Source: Chryseobacterium taklimakanense
GTDB taxonomy: Bacteria; Bacteroidota; Bacteroidia; Flavobacteriales; Weeksellaceae
DNA length: 64,000 nucleotides
Reading direction: 5' to 3'
Assembly: GCF_900187185.1 (NCBI RefSeq)
Contig: NZ_LT906465.1
Span: 1,426,001-1,490,000 of the forward strand
Shown: positions 34,545 to 43,643 of the stretch, piece after piece
Layout of the letters: each line of letters starts with the position of its first letter
How positions within the stretch are numbered: the stretch's first letter is position 1
Position numbers and translations under genes: made by a program
The notes under the pieces: generated by a model
Databases searched by the model: none
Told to the model about the DNA's origin: nothing
Seen by the model: the letters and a program-made list of their open reading frames with translations, nothing else

Positions 34545-35318
34545 TCAAATAATTCCAAGACCCAAAAATACAGCAAAAACAATTAATGCAGCTGCAACCA
34601 CCATCTGAACGGTGTCAATGGTTATTTTTTTCAGGATTTTACTTCCGAGCACTGCGCCGGCAAAGGCAGAAAGCGTGGCAATGATTACCATTTTCCAGTC
34701 GATGCTGTCTTTTACCGCAAGGATATTTTTGGAGTAAACGCTTAATCTTGTAATGTCAATCAAACACGCGATTGCAATCCCTGTCGCGATGAAGGTTTCT
34801 TTTGAAAGTCCGGCTCTGATAAGAAATGCTGAACGCAATGCACCCTGATGCCCTGATAATCCGCCAAAAAAACCACTGATCACTCCACCGGTTGGTAAAT
34901 ATTTCCTGCTGAAATGCATATTCTTTAGCTTTGGAATTATATCAAACAGGGCAAAAAATATCAGCAGCAAAGCAATAATCAGTTTGATTGGCGTAATCTC
35001 AAAAGTTTGTCCGGAATAATCCCACTGGAATAAAGGCTGTAAATGTGAAAGATAATTCAAAAGCAGAGCCCCAATGAATGCTGCAACAATTGACGGCAAA
35101 CCGAACCGAAGCAGAATACTTTTATCAACATGTTTTCCGGTGAGGAAGAATTTAAAAACATTATTCAGAAAGTGTACAATCGCCGTAAGTGCAATTGCCA
35201 GGTCGACGGGAAAGAAAACCGCAAAAACCGGCATAAGAACCGTTCCCAAACCAAACCCAGAAAAAAATGTAAGTGCAGAAGCCAGAAGCGCCACTATTGC
35301 GATAATGATTTCTTCCAT
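34545..35318 (-). CDS. TauE/SafE-family membrane transporter
   Basis: A 257-residue inner-membrane protein with about seven to eight helices and a cytoplasmic loop. The repeated TauE motif is visible in FSGFGLGTVLMPVFAVFFPV (about 19-38) and GFFGGLSGHQGALRSAFLIR (about 149-168). Members export sulfite, sulfoacetate or other organic anions. No sulfur-metabolism genes lie adjacent, so the substrate is open. Confidence 0.88.
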   Translation of the reverse strand: MEEIIIAIVALLASALTFFSGFGLGTVLMPVFAVFFPVDLAIALTAIVHFLNNVFKFFLTGKHVDKSILLRFGLPSIVAAFIGALLLNYLSHLQPLFQWDYSGQTFEITPIKLIIALLLIFFALFDIIPKLKNMHFSRKYLPTGGVISGFFGGLSGHQGALRSAFLIRAGLSKETFIATGIAIACLIDITRLSVYSKNILAVKDSIDWKMVIIATLSAFAGAVLGSKILKKITIDTVQMVVAAALIVFAVFLGLGII

Positions 35319-35380
35319 TTCCTGAGAATTAAAAACCTTTCAAAAATAAAATTTGAAAGGACTGAATTATTTTTAAAAAT

Positions 35381-35707
35381 TTATCGGTTGACTTGCCTTG
35401 ATCTGTTGGAAAAGGACAAAATCACTCCGGCAAGAATTCCGATGGTCTTTAGTGCTGAAAACCGGTTTTCCGCAGGAATAAATGCACCGGCGACACACAA
35501 AATCCCAGCCGCATACATCGGATAAATAAAATTTTTATTGGTCATAAACGGCGCCATCAGGATAAAACTGACACCAATTAGAATATAAAAAAGTTTCCGC
35601 GACAGAAAACCGTTGATTTCCGGCGTGAACACATTGAACATTCCCGCAAGCAGGCAAATAATCGCCGCCAGAGAAATAATACCCTGTATGGTCTGCATAT
35701 TTTTCAT
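35381..35707 (-). CDS. small four-helix membrane protein, hypothetical
   Basis: A 108-residue protein with four hydrophobic segments (about 7-25, 38-55, 63-80 and 85-100) and a short basic end. I do not recognise a family. It overlaps the panB stop by one base (ATGA), so it is translationally coupled to panB; a start four residues in (MQTIQG) is possible. Confidence 0.7.
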   Translation of the reverse strand: MKNMQTIQGIISLAAIICLLAGMFNVFTPEINGFLSRKLFYILIGVSFILMAPFMTNKNFIYPMYAAGILCVAGAFIPAENRFSALKTIGILAGVILSFSNRSRQVNR

Positions 35708-36522
35708 CAGTAACTTTCTTTATCGTTTGGGAAATTCACTTCTTTTACATCTTTCACGTACTGGGCAACGGCTCCGGTAATTTCGGTGTAAAGATCAAGG
35801 TACCTTCTTAAAAACTTTGGCGTAAAATCCTTATTCATTCCTACCATATCGTGGTAAACCAGCACCTGCCCGTCACAATCAGCACCAGCACCGATTCCGA
35901 TCGTAGGAATTGAAATGCTTTCGGTTACTTTTTTTGCCAAATCTGCAGGAATTTTTTCCAGCACCAATGCAAAACAGCCCAATTCCTCCAAAAGTTTGGC
36001 GTCTTTTATTAATTTTTCCGCTTCTGCATCTTCTTTCGCACGAACTTTATATGTTCCAAACTGGTAAATGGACTGCGGTGTCAAGCCCAAATGTCCCATC
36101 ACCGGAATTCCGGCGTTGACAATTTTTCGTATTGAATCTTCGATCTCTGCGCCGCCTTCGATCTTTACCGCGTGAGCACCGCCTTCTTTCATCATTCTTA
36201 CCGCCGAATCCAGGGCTTTTTCCGAATTGCTCTGATAAGTCCCGAAGGGCAAATCTGCAACCACCAATGCCCTGTTCACACCGCGAACCACACACTGTGT
36301 ATGGTAAATCATCTGATCCAGAGTAATGGGCAAGGTCGTTTCAAAACCAGCCATCACATTTGCTGCCGAATCGCCGACCAAAATGGCGTCTGTTCCACCG
36401 GCATCCACCATTTTCGCGGTGGTAAAATCGTACGCAGTAAGCATCGTGATTTTTTCTTTGTCGAATTTCATTTTCCGCAAAGTCTCGGTGGTGATTTTCT
36501 TGATTTCTGAGTGTACAGACAT
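35707..36522 (-). CDS. panB: 3-methyl-2-oxobutanoate hydroxymethyltransferase
   Basis: First committed step of pantothenate biosynthesis. The 271-residue enzyme has the family's MLTAYDFTTAKMVDAGGTDA (about 28-47), VGDSAANVMAGFETTLPIT (about 50-68), VKIEGG (about 118-123) and GIGAGADCDGQVLVYHDMVG (about 207-226). It starts 90 nt after the Crp/Fnr gene with a hairpin between, and its stop overlaps the start of the small membrane protein. Confidence 0.96.
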   Translation of the reverse strand: MSVHSEIKKITTETLRKMKFDKEKITMLTAYDFTTAKMVDAGGTDAILVGDSAANVMAGFETTLPITLDQMIYHTQCVVRGVNRALVVADLPFGTYQSNSEKALDSAVRMMKEGGAHAVKIEGGAEIEDSIRKIVNAGIPVMGHLGLTPQSIYQFGTYKVRAKEDAEAEKLIKDAKLLEELGCFALVLEKIPADLAKKVTESISIPTIGIGAGADCDGQVLVYHDMVGMNKDFTPKFLRRYLDLYTEITGAVAQYVKDVKEVNFPNDKESY

Positions 36523-36545
36523 AGTTTTTTAAATGAATAATAAGA

Positions 36546-36594
36546 GATGAATCATTAATAATTTGTGCTCGCTGAAATTGATTAATTATTCATC
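36546..36594. repeat. AT-rich inverted repeat between Crp/Fnr gene and panB
   Basis: GATGAATCATTAAT (36546-36559) and ATTAATTATTCATC (36581-36594) pair over 13 of 14 positions around a 21-base loop. It lies in the 5' leader of panB and no U-run follows. Confidence 0.55.
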
Positions 36595-36611
36595 ATTGAT
36601 TTTTTTAGAAG

Positions 36612-37325
36612 TTACATGATCACGTGTCCCAGCTTCATCAGCTTTTCGTGATTCAGGATCTTGATATTGCGGCCCTCTGTCTCAATCAGCTGATCCTGCT
36701 TGAATTCTGAAATAAGGCGGATGGCGCTTTCGGTGGCAGTACCAATTAAATTGGCAATTTCTTCCCTGGTTAATGAAATTTTGATGAAACCTTCCGGATC
36801 GGCGCCCAGTTTCTGTTCCAAAAGCAGGAGAACTTCTGCCAGTCTTTCTCTTACGGTTTTCTGTGCAAGGAACGTAATTGTATTTGAAGATTCACCCAGT
36901 TCATAGGCGAATTTCTGCAGCATCGCGAAGGATAATTTTGAATCAGCTTCCAGTAAATGAAGGAAAAAATCGCCTGGAATAAATTTCGCGTCCACGTCAG
37001 ACATTGCTTCAGCTTTAGCCTGAAAATCTTCCCCAATCAACAGCGAACGGTAACCGATCAGATCACCTTCTTTTATAAATCTTAAAATCTGGTCTTTACC
37101 ATACACACCTGATTTAGAAAGCTTTAAAGTTCCTTTTGTGATTAAGTAAACACCCTGCGCCGTTTCGTGTTCATCAAAAAGATAGTCGCCTTTTTGGATG
37201 GAAACGTCTTTTTTCACGCTTTGGTATTTTTCGAAATCTTCAGTAGAAAGGTTAGCTTTAAAGTAATTTTCATTAAAAACTCTCGACAGATTCTTCTCGA
37301 TGAGCTCTTGTTTTTCTACAGACAT
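36612..37325 (-). CDS. Crp/Fnr-family transcription regulator (cysteine-free)
   Basis: A 237-residue regulator with a cyclic-nucleotide-binding fold (about 30-140: KKDVSIQKGDYLFDEHETAQ, LRFIKEGDLIGYRSLL) and a helix-turn-helix (about 190-214: SLTREEIANLIGTATESAIR). It contains no cysteine at all, so it cannot carry an FNR-type Fe-S cluster or a redox thiol. The gene is divergent from ccoI and the whole cbb3 locus, with 92 nt between, so control of that locus is a natural guess. I see no FNR box in that gap. Confidence 0.88.
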   Translation of the reverse strand: MSVEKQELIEKNLSRVFNENYFKANLSTEDFEKYQSVKKDVSIQKGDYLFDEHETAQGVYLITKGTLKLSKSGVYGKDQILRFIKEGDLIGYRSLLIGEDFQAKAEAMSDVDAKFIPGDFFLHLLEADSKLSFAMLQKFAYELGESSNTITFLAQKTVRERLAEVLLLLEQKLGADPEGFIKISLTREEIANLIGTATESAIRLISEFKQDQLIETEGRNIKILNHEKLMKLGHVIM

Positions 37326-37417
37326 GTTTATGATATTTGTCAGCAAAAATAGGCTTTTTTGTACCGAATCTCAAAGTTTTTTGTTATAATTTTGCAAGTC
37401 AAAAAATCTAGAAATCA

Positions 37418-39805
37418 GTGGCGGACAATTGTTTTCATTGCGGACAGACCATCGGCAAGGAGCGGATAAGTTTCGATTCTAAGGAGTTCTGCTGCAATGG
37501 CTGCAAATCTGTTTACGAGATCCTGAACATCAACAATCTGGGCAATTTTTACGAACTGAATAAAAATTCGGGAATACGCCCGGATGAAAGTTCCACACAG
37601 TTTGATTATCTCGACACGCCGGAAATCTTTGAAAGAATAACCGATTTTTCTGAAGGAGATACGACGCTGATCACTTTCAAAATACCCGTAATCCACTGCT
37701 CTTCATGCATTTGGCTGCTTGAAAGCCTCCATACTTTAAATGCAAATATCAAGTATTCGCAGGTTCACTTTACCAAAAAAACGCTGCAGGTTTCATTTAA
37801 CCACAATGAACTGAAATTAAGCGAATTAGCTAAATTTCTAACCAATCTGGGCTACAAACCCGTCATCAGCCTGGAAACCGCCGACAGGAAAGAAGAAAAA
37901 CTTGATAAATCCCTGCTGATAAAACTTGCAGTGGCAGGATTTGCGTTTGGAAACGGCATGTTTTTCAGCTATCCCGAATACGCGATGGAATTTTTTGGGT
38001 ACACCGATTTCTGGATGGAAAAATACAAGAATCTTTTCCGTTTTATCATGTTCCTGCTGGCCACACCGGTTGTGTTTTACTCCGCGTCAGATTACTTCAA
38101 ATCCGCAATTTACGGGTTAAAAAACAAAATTGTAAACATTGATGTACCTATTGTACTGGGAATTTTGGTTTTGTACGGAAGAAGTATTTACGAGGTGATG
38201 ACCGATTATGGCCCGGGATATTTCGATACGCTTTGCGGCTTGCTGTTTTTCATGCTTTTGGGTAAAACGTTCCAGAAAAGGACTTACAATGCCCTGTCAT
38301 ACGACCGCGACTACAAATCCTTCTACCCTATTGCAGTAACTAAAATTGATTTCAACGGCAAACAGGAAAATATTCTTCTGTCTGACTTGAAGATTGGTGA
38401 CAGAATCATGGTTCGCAACCAGGAAATTATCCCGGTGGATGCGATTTTGATCAATGGCGACGGGAATATCGACAACAGTTTTATCACAGGGGAAAGTGCA
38501 GCGGTAAGCAAAAAACCGGGTGACAAAATTTTCGCCGGCGGCAAGCAAATTGGCTCAATCCTCGAACTTGAGGTCATTAAAAATGTTGACCAAAGTTATC
38601 TGACTCAGCTCTGGAACAAGGAAGCTTTCCGAAAACACGAAACCGGATTGGATACGCTGACCAATACCATCAGCAAGTACTTCACTTTCATTATTTTAGG
38701 AATAACTTTAATGGCCGGAATCTATTGGGCGAGGATCGACTTTGAAAAAATGTTCCAGGTGGTTTCCGCAATTCTGATCGTAGCCTGCCCCTGTGCGCTG
38801 GCGCTTTCGGCACCGTTCACTTTTGGCCACATTATGCGGATTTTGGGCAGAAATAAATTTTATGTAAAAGACACTTTAACCATAGAAAAACTGGCGAAGG
38901 TGAGCACCCTGGTGTTCGATAAAACCGGTACGATCACCCATTCAAAAAAATCAAACATCTCCTACGAAGGCGCTAAAATTCAGGAATTTGATTTAAAAAA
39001 CATCAAAACTTTACTTAAAAACTCAAACCATCCGCTTTCGAAATCCCTGTATGAATTTATTGGTGTTGAAGATGAATATTTTCCGGTAGAAAACTTCGCT
39101 GATACACCAGGGAAGGGTTATACTTCCGAAGTTCGCGGTACTAAATATAAAATAGGATCGGCAAGCTTCAGCAGCCAGACTTCCAAAAATCTGGAAACGG
39201 CAGTTTATATCAGTAAAAATGAAGAATTTTTGGGTAAATTCATATTCAAGAATGAGTACCGCGAGAATCTTGGCCAACTTTTCACTCACCTTGATGAATA
39301 CAGAATCCATATCCTGAGCGGTGACAACGAATCTGAGAAAAAAAAGCTTGAGGAGCTAATTCCGCATATCGATGCGATGGCTTTCAACCAGGATCCGGAA
39401 AGCAAACTGAATTATATAAAAACCCTCCAGGACAAAGGTGAAAAAGTAGCCATGCTTGGCGACGGCCTGAACGATGCGGGAGCACTGAAACAGAGCAATG
39501 TGGGAATTGCCGTGGCGGATGATACAAACTCGTTCACGCCATCTTCCGATGTCATTATGAACGGGGCAAAAATTCCGTTGCTTGACAGATACATTAACCT
39601 GAGTAAAGATGCCATCACCATTGTGAAAATCACCTTCGTCATCAGCTTCCTCTACAACATTATTGGTTTAACGTATGCTGTTATGGGACAAATGTCGCCG
39701 CTGTTTGCTGCGATCCTGATGCCGATCAGTTCAATCACCGTTGTTGCGTTTACTACAGTTGCAACGTGGTTAAGAAGCACGAAATATTTCAGTATTAATG
39801 GGTAA
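37418..39805 (+). CDS. ccoI: CcoI/FixI-type heavy-metal P-type ATPase
   Basis: Copper exporter that supplies the cbb3 oxidase centre. The 795-residue protein has an N-terminal cysteine-rich metal module (CFHCGQTI...FCCNGCKSVYE, about 5-33), an HMA-like segment with HCSSCIW (about 90-96), eight membrane helices, the CPC metal site (ACPCALALSAPF, about 451-462) and the phosphorylation motif FDKTGTITH. Translation starts at GTG (37418). The FixI subgroup is inferred from the N-terminus and from ccoS and ccoN following. Confidence 0.95.
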   Translation: MADNCFHCGQTIGKERISFDSKEFCCNGCKSVYEILNINNLGNFYELNKNSGIRPDESSTQFDYLDTPEIFERITDFSEGDTTLITFKIPVIHCSSCIWLLESLHTLNANIKYSQVHFTKKTLQVSFNHNELKLSELAKFLTNLGYKPVISLETADRKEEKLDKSLLIKLAVAGFAFGNGMFFSYPEYAMEFFGYTDFWMEKYKNLFRFIMFLLATPVVFYSASDYFKSAIYGLKNKIVNIDVPIVLGILVLYGRSIYEVMTDYGPGYFDTLCGLLFFMLLGKTFQKRTYNALSYDRDYKSFYPIAVTKIDFNGKQENILLSDLKIGDRIMVRNQEIIPVDAILINGDGNIDNSFITGESAAVSKKPGDKIFAGGKQIGSILELEVIKNVDQSYLTQLWNKEAFRKHETGLDTLTNTISKYFTFIILGITLMAGIYWARIDFEKMFQVVSAILIVACPCALALSAPFTFGHIMRILGRNKFYVKDTLTIEKLAKVSTLVFDKTGTITHSKKSNISYEGAKIQEFDLKNIKTLLKNSNHPLSKSLYEFIGVEDEYFPVENFADTPGKGYTSEVRGTKYKIGSASFSSQTSKNLETAVYISKNEEFLGKFIFKNEYRENLGQLFTHLDEYRIHILSGDNESEKKKLEELIPHIDAMAFNQDPESKLNYIKTLQDKGEKVAMLGDGLNDAGALKQSNVGIAVADDTNSFTPSSDVIMNGAKIPLLDRYINLSKDAITIVKITFVISFLYNIIGLTYAVMGQMSPLFAAILMPISSITVVAFTTVATWLRSTKYFSING

Positions 39806-39916
39806 TTTTCAATGCTAATTTAGAAATGATTTAAATTAACAAATTTTAACATAATCTGTCGAATATCATATTTTTTGTCTAAATTTGAACTCTTAAAACA
39901 TTAACTTTGCCAAGAC

Positions 39917-40108
39917 ATGGATATACTCTACTTAATGATTATTTGCAGTGTATCTTTAGCGGTGGTTTTCCTTGTTATTTTTATAATCAATGCGAAAAAA
40001 GGTCAGTTTGAAGACGATGAATCCCCAGCGGTAAGGATTCTCTTTGATGACGAGATAAAAACCGAAGACGCCGGCGAGACGGAACAATCAAAAGAAAAAA
40101 GTAATTAA
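39917..40108 (+). CDS. ccoS: cbb3 oxidase assembly protein CcoS
   Basis: A 63-residue protein with one N-terminal membrane helix (about 5-25) followed by NAKKGQFEDDESPAVRILFD, the CcoS signature, and an acidic tail. CcoS is needed to assemble the haem-copper centre of cbb3 oxidase. It is preceded by a 111-nt gap after ccoI and followed 7 nt later by ccoN. Confidence 0.93.
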   Translation: MDILYLMIICSVSLAVVFLVIFIINAKKGQFEDDESPAVRILFDDEIKTEDAGETEQSKEKSN

Positions 40109-40115
40109 TTTATAT

Positions 40116-42377
40116 ATGGAAACACAAAAGTTTAGTTATGACAACAGTATTGTAAGAGCTTTTCTTTATGCTACCGTTATTTTCGGTGTCGTAGGATTTT
40201 TGCTTGGCCTTACTGCTGCACTTATGCTATTCTATCCCGAATTACCGGAGTTCTTTTTAGGAACTGATGACCCTACCATCAAGAGTTTGGCAGCCGGCAA
40301 TATTGAGGGATTAATTAACTCACAGGGTGCATTTGGCTTTGGCCGTATTCGTATGCTGCATACCAGTGCGGTGATTTTTGCTTTTGTATGTAACGGTTTC
40401 TTTGCCGGAGCATACTACTCTATGCAGAGATTGCTGAAAGCCAGAATGTTCAGCGACACCCTTTCCTGGATCCATTTCTGGGGTTGGCAGCTGATGATCG
40501 TGGCGGTGGTAATCACCTTCCTTATGGGGATTAATACCTCAAAAGAATATGCTGAACACGAGTGGCCAATTGATATTTTAATTACTGTAATCTGGGTGAT
40601 ATTCGGTATCAATATGTTCGGTACTATCGCCAAAAGAAGAGTGCGTCACCTTTATGTGGCGATCTGGTTCTTCATCGGAACGTGGATTGCGATCGCGATG
40701 CTGCACATCTTCAATAACCTGGCAGTTCCTTTGTCCTTCACCGGTTGGAAATCATATTCCGCTTATGCAGGGGTGAAAGATGCATTGGTACAGTGGTGGT
40801 ACGGCCACAACGCGGTGGCATTCGTACTTACTACGCCAATTCTTGGTTTGATGTACTATTTCTTACCGAAAGCTGCAGACAGACCTGTGTTCTCCTATAA
40901 ACTGTCAATCATCCACTTCTGGTCTCTGATTTTTGTATACATCTGGGCCGGCCCTCACCACCTGCAGTATACTGCACTTCCGGCTTGGGCACAGGCTTTG
41001 GGTACAGGTTTCTCGATCATGCTTATCGCACCATCCTGGGGTGGTATGCTTAACGGTCTTTTGACGCTGAGAGGTGCCTGGGACAAAGTAAGAGAAGATC
41101 CAATCCTTAAATTCTTCGTAGTTGCAGTTACATGTTACGGTATGGCAACCTTCGAAGGTCCATTGTTAGCAACAAAAACTTTAAATAAAATCGGTCACTT
41201 CACAGACTGGGTTATTGGTCACGTACACATCGGAGCGCTAGGCTGGAACGGTTTCATGGCGTTCGGTATGATCTATTACCTTCTTCCGGTTATGTGGAGA
41301 ACAAAGCTGTGGTCAACCAAACTTGCCAACTGGCATTTCTGGTTAGGAACATTAGGTATTATTTTCTACGCAGTTCCTTTATATATCGCAGGATTTACCC
41401 AAGGATTAATGTGGAAACAGTTTAATCCGGACGGAACATTAGTTTGGAAAAACTGGCTGGATACGGTTACTGCGATCATCCCATATTATATTATGAGATT
41501 TGTGGGAGGCGCGCTATATATTTCGGGTGCCATATTAATGTGTATCAATGTTGTAAAAACGGTAAGAAGCGGATCATTCCAAAAAGATGTTCCTGCCGAA
41601 GCCCCTGCCCTTGCCAATATTGGCAACGCGAGAAAAGAAGGCGAAGGTGCACACCTTTGGCTGGAGAGAATGCCATTCCTGCTTTCCATCTTAGCATTTG
41701 TGGCAGTAGCGATTGGTGGGGCGGTACAGATTATCCCTACACTAACCGTGAAAGACAACGTACCTACCATTTCTGCAGTAAAACCTTATTCTCCGCTTGA
41801 ACTTGAAGGTAGAGACCTTTATATCAGAGAAGGATGTAATTCCTGCCACTCACAAATGATCAGACCATTCCGTGATGAGGTTGTAAGATTCAACGGTAAA
41901 AATGGGCAATATTCTAAAGCAGGTGAGTTCGTATACGACAGGCCGTTCCTTTGGGGATCAAAGAGAACCGGACCAGATTTGCACAGGGAAGGTGGTAAAA
42001 ATCCAAGTTCTTGGCACTACAAACACATGTACAATCCTAGATCTACTTCTGCAGGTTCCATTATGCCAAGATATCCTTGGTTGATTTCCAATGATCTGGA
42101 CAGATCCAACATGGTTGCTAAAATTCAGTTTATGAAGGACGTTTATGATGTACCATATTCTAAAGCTGAAATTGATACAGCAAACACCTGGGCAGACAAT
42201 CAGGCGAAACATATCGTGAAACAAATCTTCAGCGAGGCCGCTGACCTTAAGAAAGCTTATGCTGACAGACCGGCTGGGGAACTGGAAAAGAAAGAGATTG
42301 TGGCTTTGATCGCGTATCTGCAAAGATTGGGTACCGACATTAAAACAACTCAGGTACAAACCGCAAGTAATAATTAA
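40116..42377 (+). CDS. ccoN: cbb3 cytochrome oxidase CcoN-CcoO fusion
   Basis: A 753-residue fusion of the catalytic and monohaem subunits. Residues 1-500 carry the 12 helices of the haem-copper oxidase with the typical His ligands (RMLHTSAVIFAFVCNGFFAG, QWWYGHNAVAFVLTTPILG, GPHHLQYTALP, HVHIGALGWNGF). After two further helices, residues 555-753 form the CcoO part, with its haem c site CNSCHSQM (about 574-581) and the block SAGSIMPRYPWLI. Separate ccoN and ccoO genes are the rule in Proteobacteria; the fusion is the usual Bacteroidota form. Confidence 0.96.
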   Translation: METQKFSYDNSIVRAFLYATVIFGVVGFLLGLTAALMLFYPELPEFFLGTDDPTIKSLAAGNIEGLINSQGAFGFGRIRMLHTSAVIFAFVCNGFFAGAYYSMQRLLKARMFSDTLSWIHFWGWQLMIVAVVITFLMGINTSKEYAEHEWPIDILITVIWVIFGINMFGTIAKRRVRHLYVAIWFFIGTWIAIAMLHIFNNLAVPLSFTGWKSYSAYAGVKDALVQWWYGHNAVAFVLTTPILGLMYYFLPKAADRPVFSYKLSIIHFWSLIFVYIWAGPHHLQYTALPAWAQALGTGFSIMLIAPSWGGMLNGLLTLRGAWDKVREDPILKFFVVAVTCYGMATFEGPLLATKTLNKIGHFTDWVIGHVHIGALGWNGFMAFGMIYYLLPVMWRTKLWSTKLANWHFWLGTLGIIFYAVPLYIAGFTQGLMWKQFNPDGTLVWKNWLDTVTAIIPYYIMRFVGGALYISGAILMCINVVKTVRSGSFQKDVPAEAPALANIGNARKEGEGAHLWLERMPFLLSILAFVAVAIGGAVQIIPTLTVKDNVPTISAVKPYSPLELEGRDLYIREGCNSCHSQMIRPFRDEVVRFNGKNGQYSKAGEFVYDRPFLWGSKRTGPDLHREGGKNPSSWHYKHMYNPRSTSAGSIMPRYPWLISNDLDRSNMVAKIQFMKDVYDVPYSKAEIDTANTWADNQAKHIVKQIFSEAADLKKAYADRPAGELEKKEIVALIAYLQRLGTDIKTTQVQTASNN

Positions 42378-42404
42378 TAATTCATCAGGAGCGTTGTAAA
42401 AGGC

Positions 42405-42596
42405 ATGATACCTCAAAATCTAAGAGACATATTATCAAATGAGCAGTATACTGGACTATTTCAGACCATTGCCCTGATCATATTCATGCTTTTCTTTATC
42501 GGATTAATTATTTATGTTTTTAATAAACCTAAAAAACATTACGATGAAGCTGCCCATACGCCCCTTGAAGACGATGAAAAACCATTTAATTTATAA
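42405..42596 (+). CDS. ccoQ: CcoQ-like small subunit
   Basis: A 63-residue protein with one transmembrane helix (about 19-39) followed by the sequence NKPKKHYDEAAHTPLEDDEK. Position between ccoNO and ccoP, size and tail match CcoQ of cbb3 oxidases. Confidence 0.88.
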   Translation: MIPQNLRDILSNEQYTGLFQTIALIIFMLFFIGLIIYVFNKPKKHYDEAAHTPLEDDEKPFNL

Positions 42597-42609
42597 AAAT
42601 TAAAATATT

Positions 42610-43488
42610 ATGAAACAAAGAACACCTGTAGTAGTTAATATACTGATTATACTTGTGATTTTATTCGTTGTATACTACATGTTTGTACAGAATACTTCCT
42701 TTCTGGCTTCACCATTTTTCTGGGGAACAGTGGTAATCAGCTGCATCCTGGCACTCATCCACGGGGCTATTGGAGATTTGATCGAAAACAACAAATTCCA
42801 GAAACTGACCGCTGAAGAAAAAGCAGAATATCTTGTAAACAAAAAAAGACCATATTTGAGAACGCTTTGGGAAAGCGCTTTCAAAAAACAGTCTGCTAAG
42901 GAAGAGAAAGACATACTTATCGACCACGGTTTTGACGGAATCATGGAGCTGGATAATCAATTGCCAAAATGGTGGCTGGGATTGTTCTGGTTCGGGGTAG
43001 CTTACTGTATCGTTTACCTCTTCGCTTATGCATTCACAGATTTCGGAGACCCTCTCAAAGAGTATGATGAGGAGTACAAAGCACAGATCGCTTCGATTGC
43101 GGAATACGAAAAAACTGCTCCACAAATCACGATTGAGACCGCAGAATACTCAGCAGACAACATCGCTGAAGGTGAAATTGTCTTCAAAACAAACTGTGTT
43201 TCCTGCCATATGGATGGCGGTAAAGGTGGTATCGGTCCAAACCTGACAGATAACGCCTGGATCAACCAGCCTGAGAAAACCTTATTCAAAAACGTTTTCC
43301 ACGTGGTATGGAACGGTTCACCAAATAACCCGGCGATGGTTGCTTTCGGCAAAAACGGCCAGCTTACCGGTAAAGACATCCAGAATGTAGCTGCATACAT
43401 CTACCACATTAACCAGGAGCAAAAGCCAATCACGGTGGCTGAAGGCGGTGCTGCGCCACAGGGAACGCCTGCAAACTGGGAGAAATAA
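42610..43488 (+). CDS. ccoP: cbb3 cytochrome oxidase subunit CcoP (single haem)
   Basis: A 292-residue subunit with two N-terminal helices, the cbb3 N-terminal domain (DHGFDGIMELDNQLPKWWLG, about 100-119), a third helix and one cytochrome c domain with CVSCH (196-200). Most proteobacterial CcoP have two haem c domains; this one has one. The end is Pro/Ala-rich. A terminator follows at 43509-43542. Confidence 0.94.
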   Translation: MKQRTPVVVNILIILVILFVVYYMFVQNTSFLASPFFWGTVVISCILALIHGAIGDLIENNKFQKLTAEEKAEYLVNKKRPYLRTLWESAFKKQSAKEEKDILIDHGFDGIMELDNQLPKWWLGLFWFGVAYCIVYLFAYAFTDFGDPLKEYDEEYKAQIASIAEYEKTAPQITIETAEYSADNIAEGEIVFKTNCVSCHMDGGKGGIGPNLTDNAWINQPEKTLFKNVFHVVWNGSPNNPAMVAFGKNGQLTGKDIQNVAAYIYHINQEQKPITVAEGGAAPQGTPANWEK

Positions 43489-43508
43489 TTCAAAATCATA
43501 CTAGTAGG

Positions 43509-43542
43509 TAAAGCCATTTCATCTCTTTGAAATGGCTTTTTA
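43509..43542 (+). terminator. terminator after ccoP
   Basis: AAAGCCATTTCA, a short loop and TGAAATGGCTTT followed by TTATG form a 12-pair stem 22 nt after the ccoP stop. It separates the subunit genes from ccoG and its followers. Confidence 0.85.
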
Positions 43543-43588
43543 TGTTAAATATCATATTGATCTAAAGTTTAACGGCACAATTGTTACA

Positions 43589-43617
43589 TTGTACCAATAT
43601 TAAATTCGCTAAATTTG
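43589..43617 (+). promoter_or_regulatory. promoter of ccoG
   Basis: TTG (43589-43591), 18 nt, and TAAATTTG (43610-43617) fit the Bacteroidota -33/-7 consensus. Together with the ccoP terminator it makes ccoG the start of a second unit. Confidence 0.65.
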
Positions 43618-43643
43618 TGAAAGTTAAAACCTATATATAAAAA

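Noticed and set aside
37326-37417. FNR box in the divergent region of the Crp/Fnr gene and ccoI
   Set aside because: No TTGAT-N4-ATCAA-like palindrome is present; only scattered half-matches.
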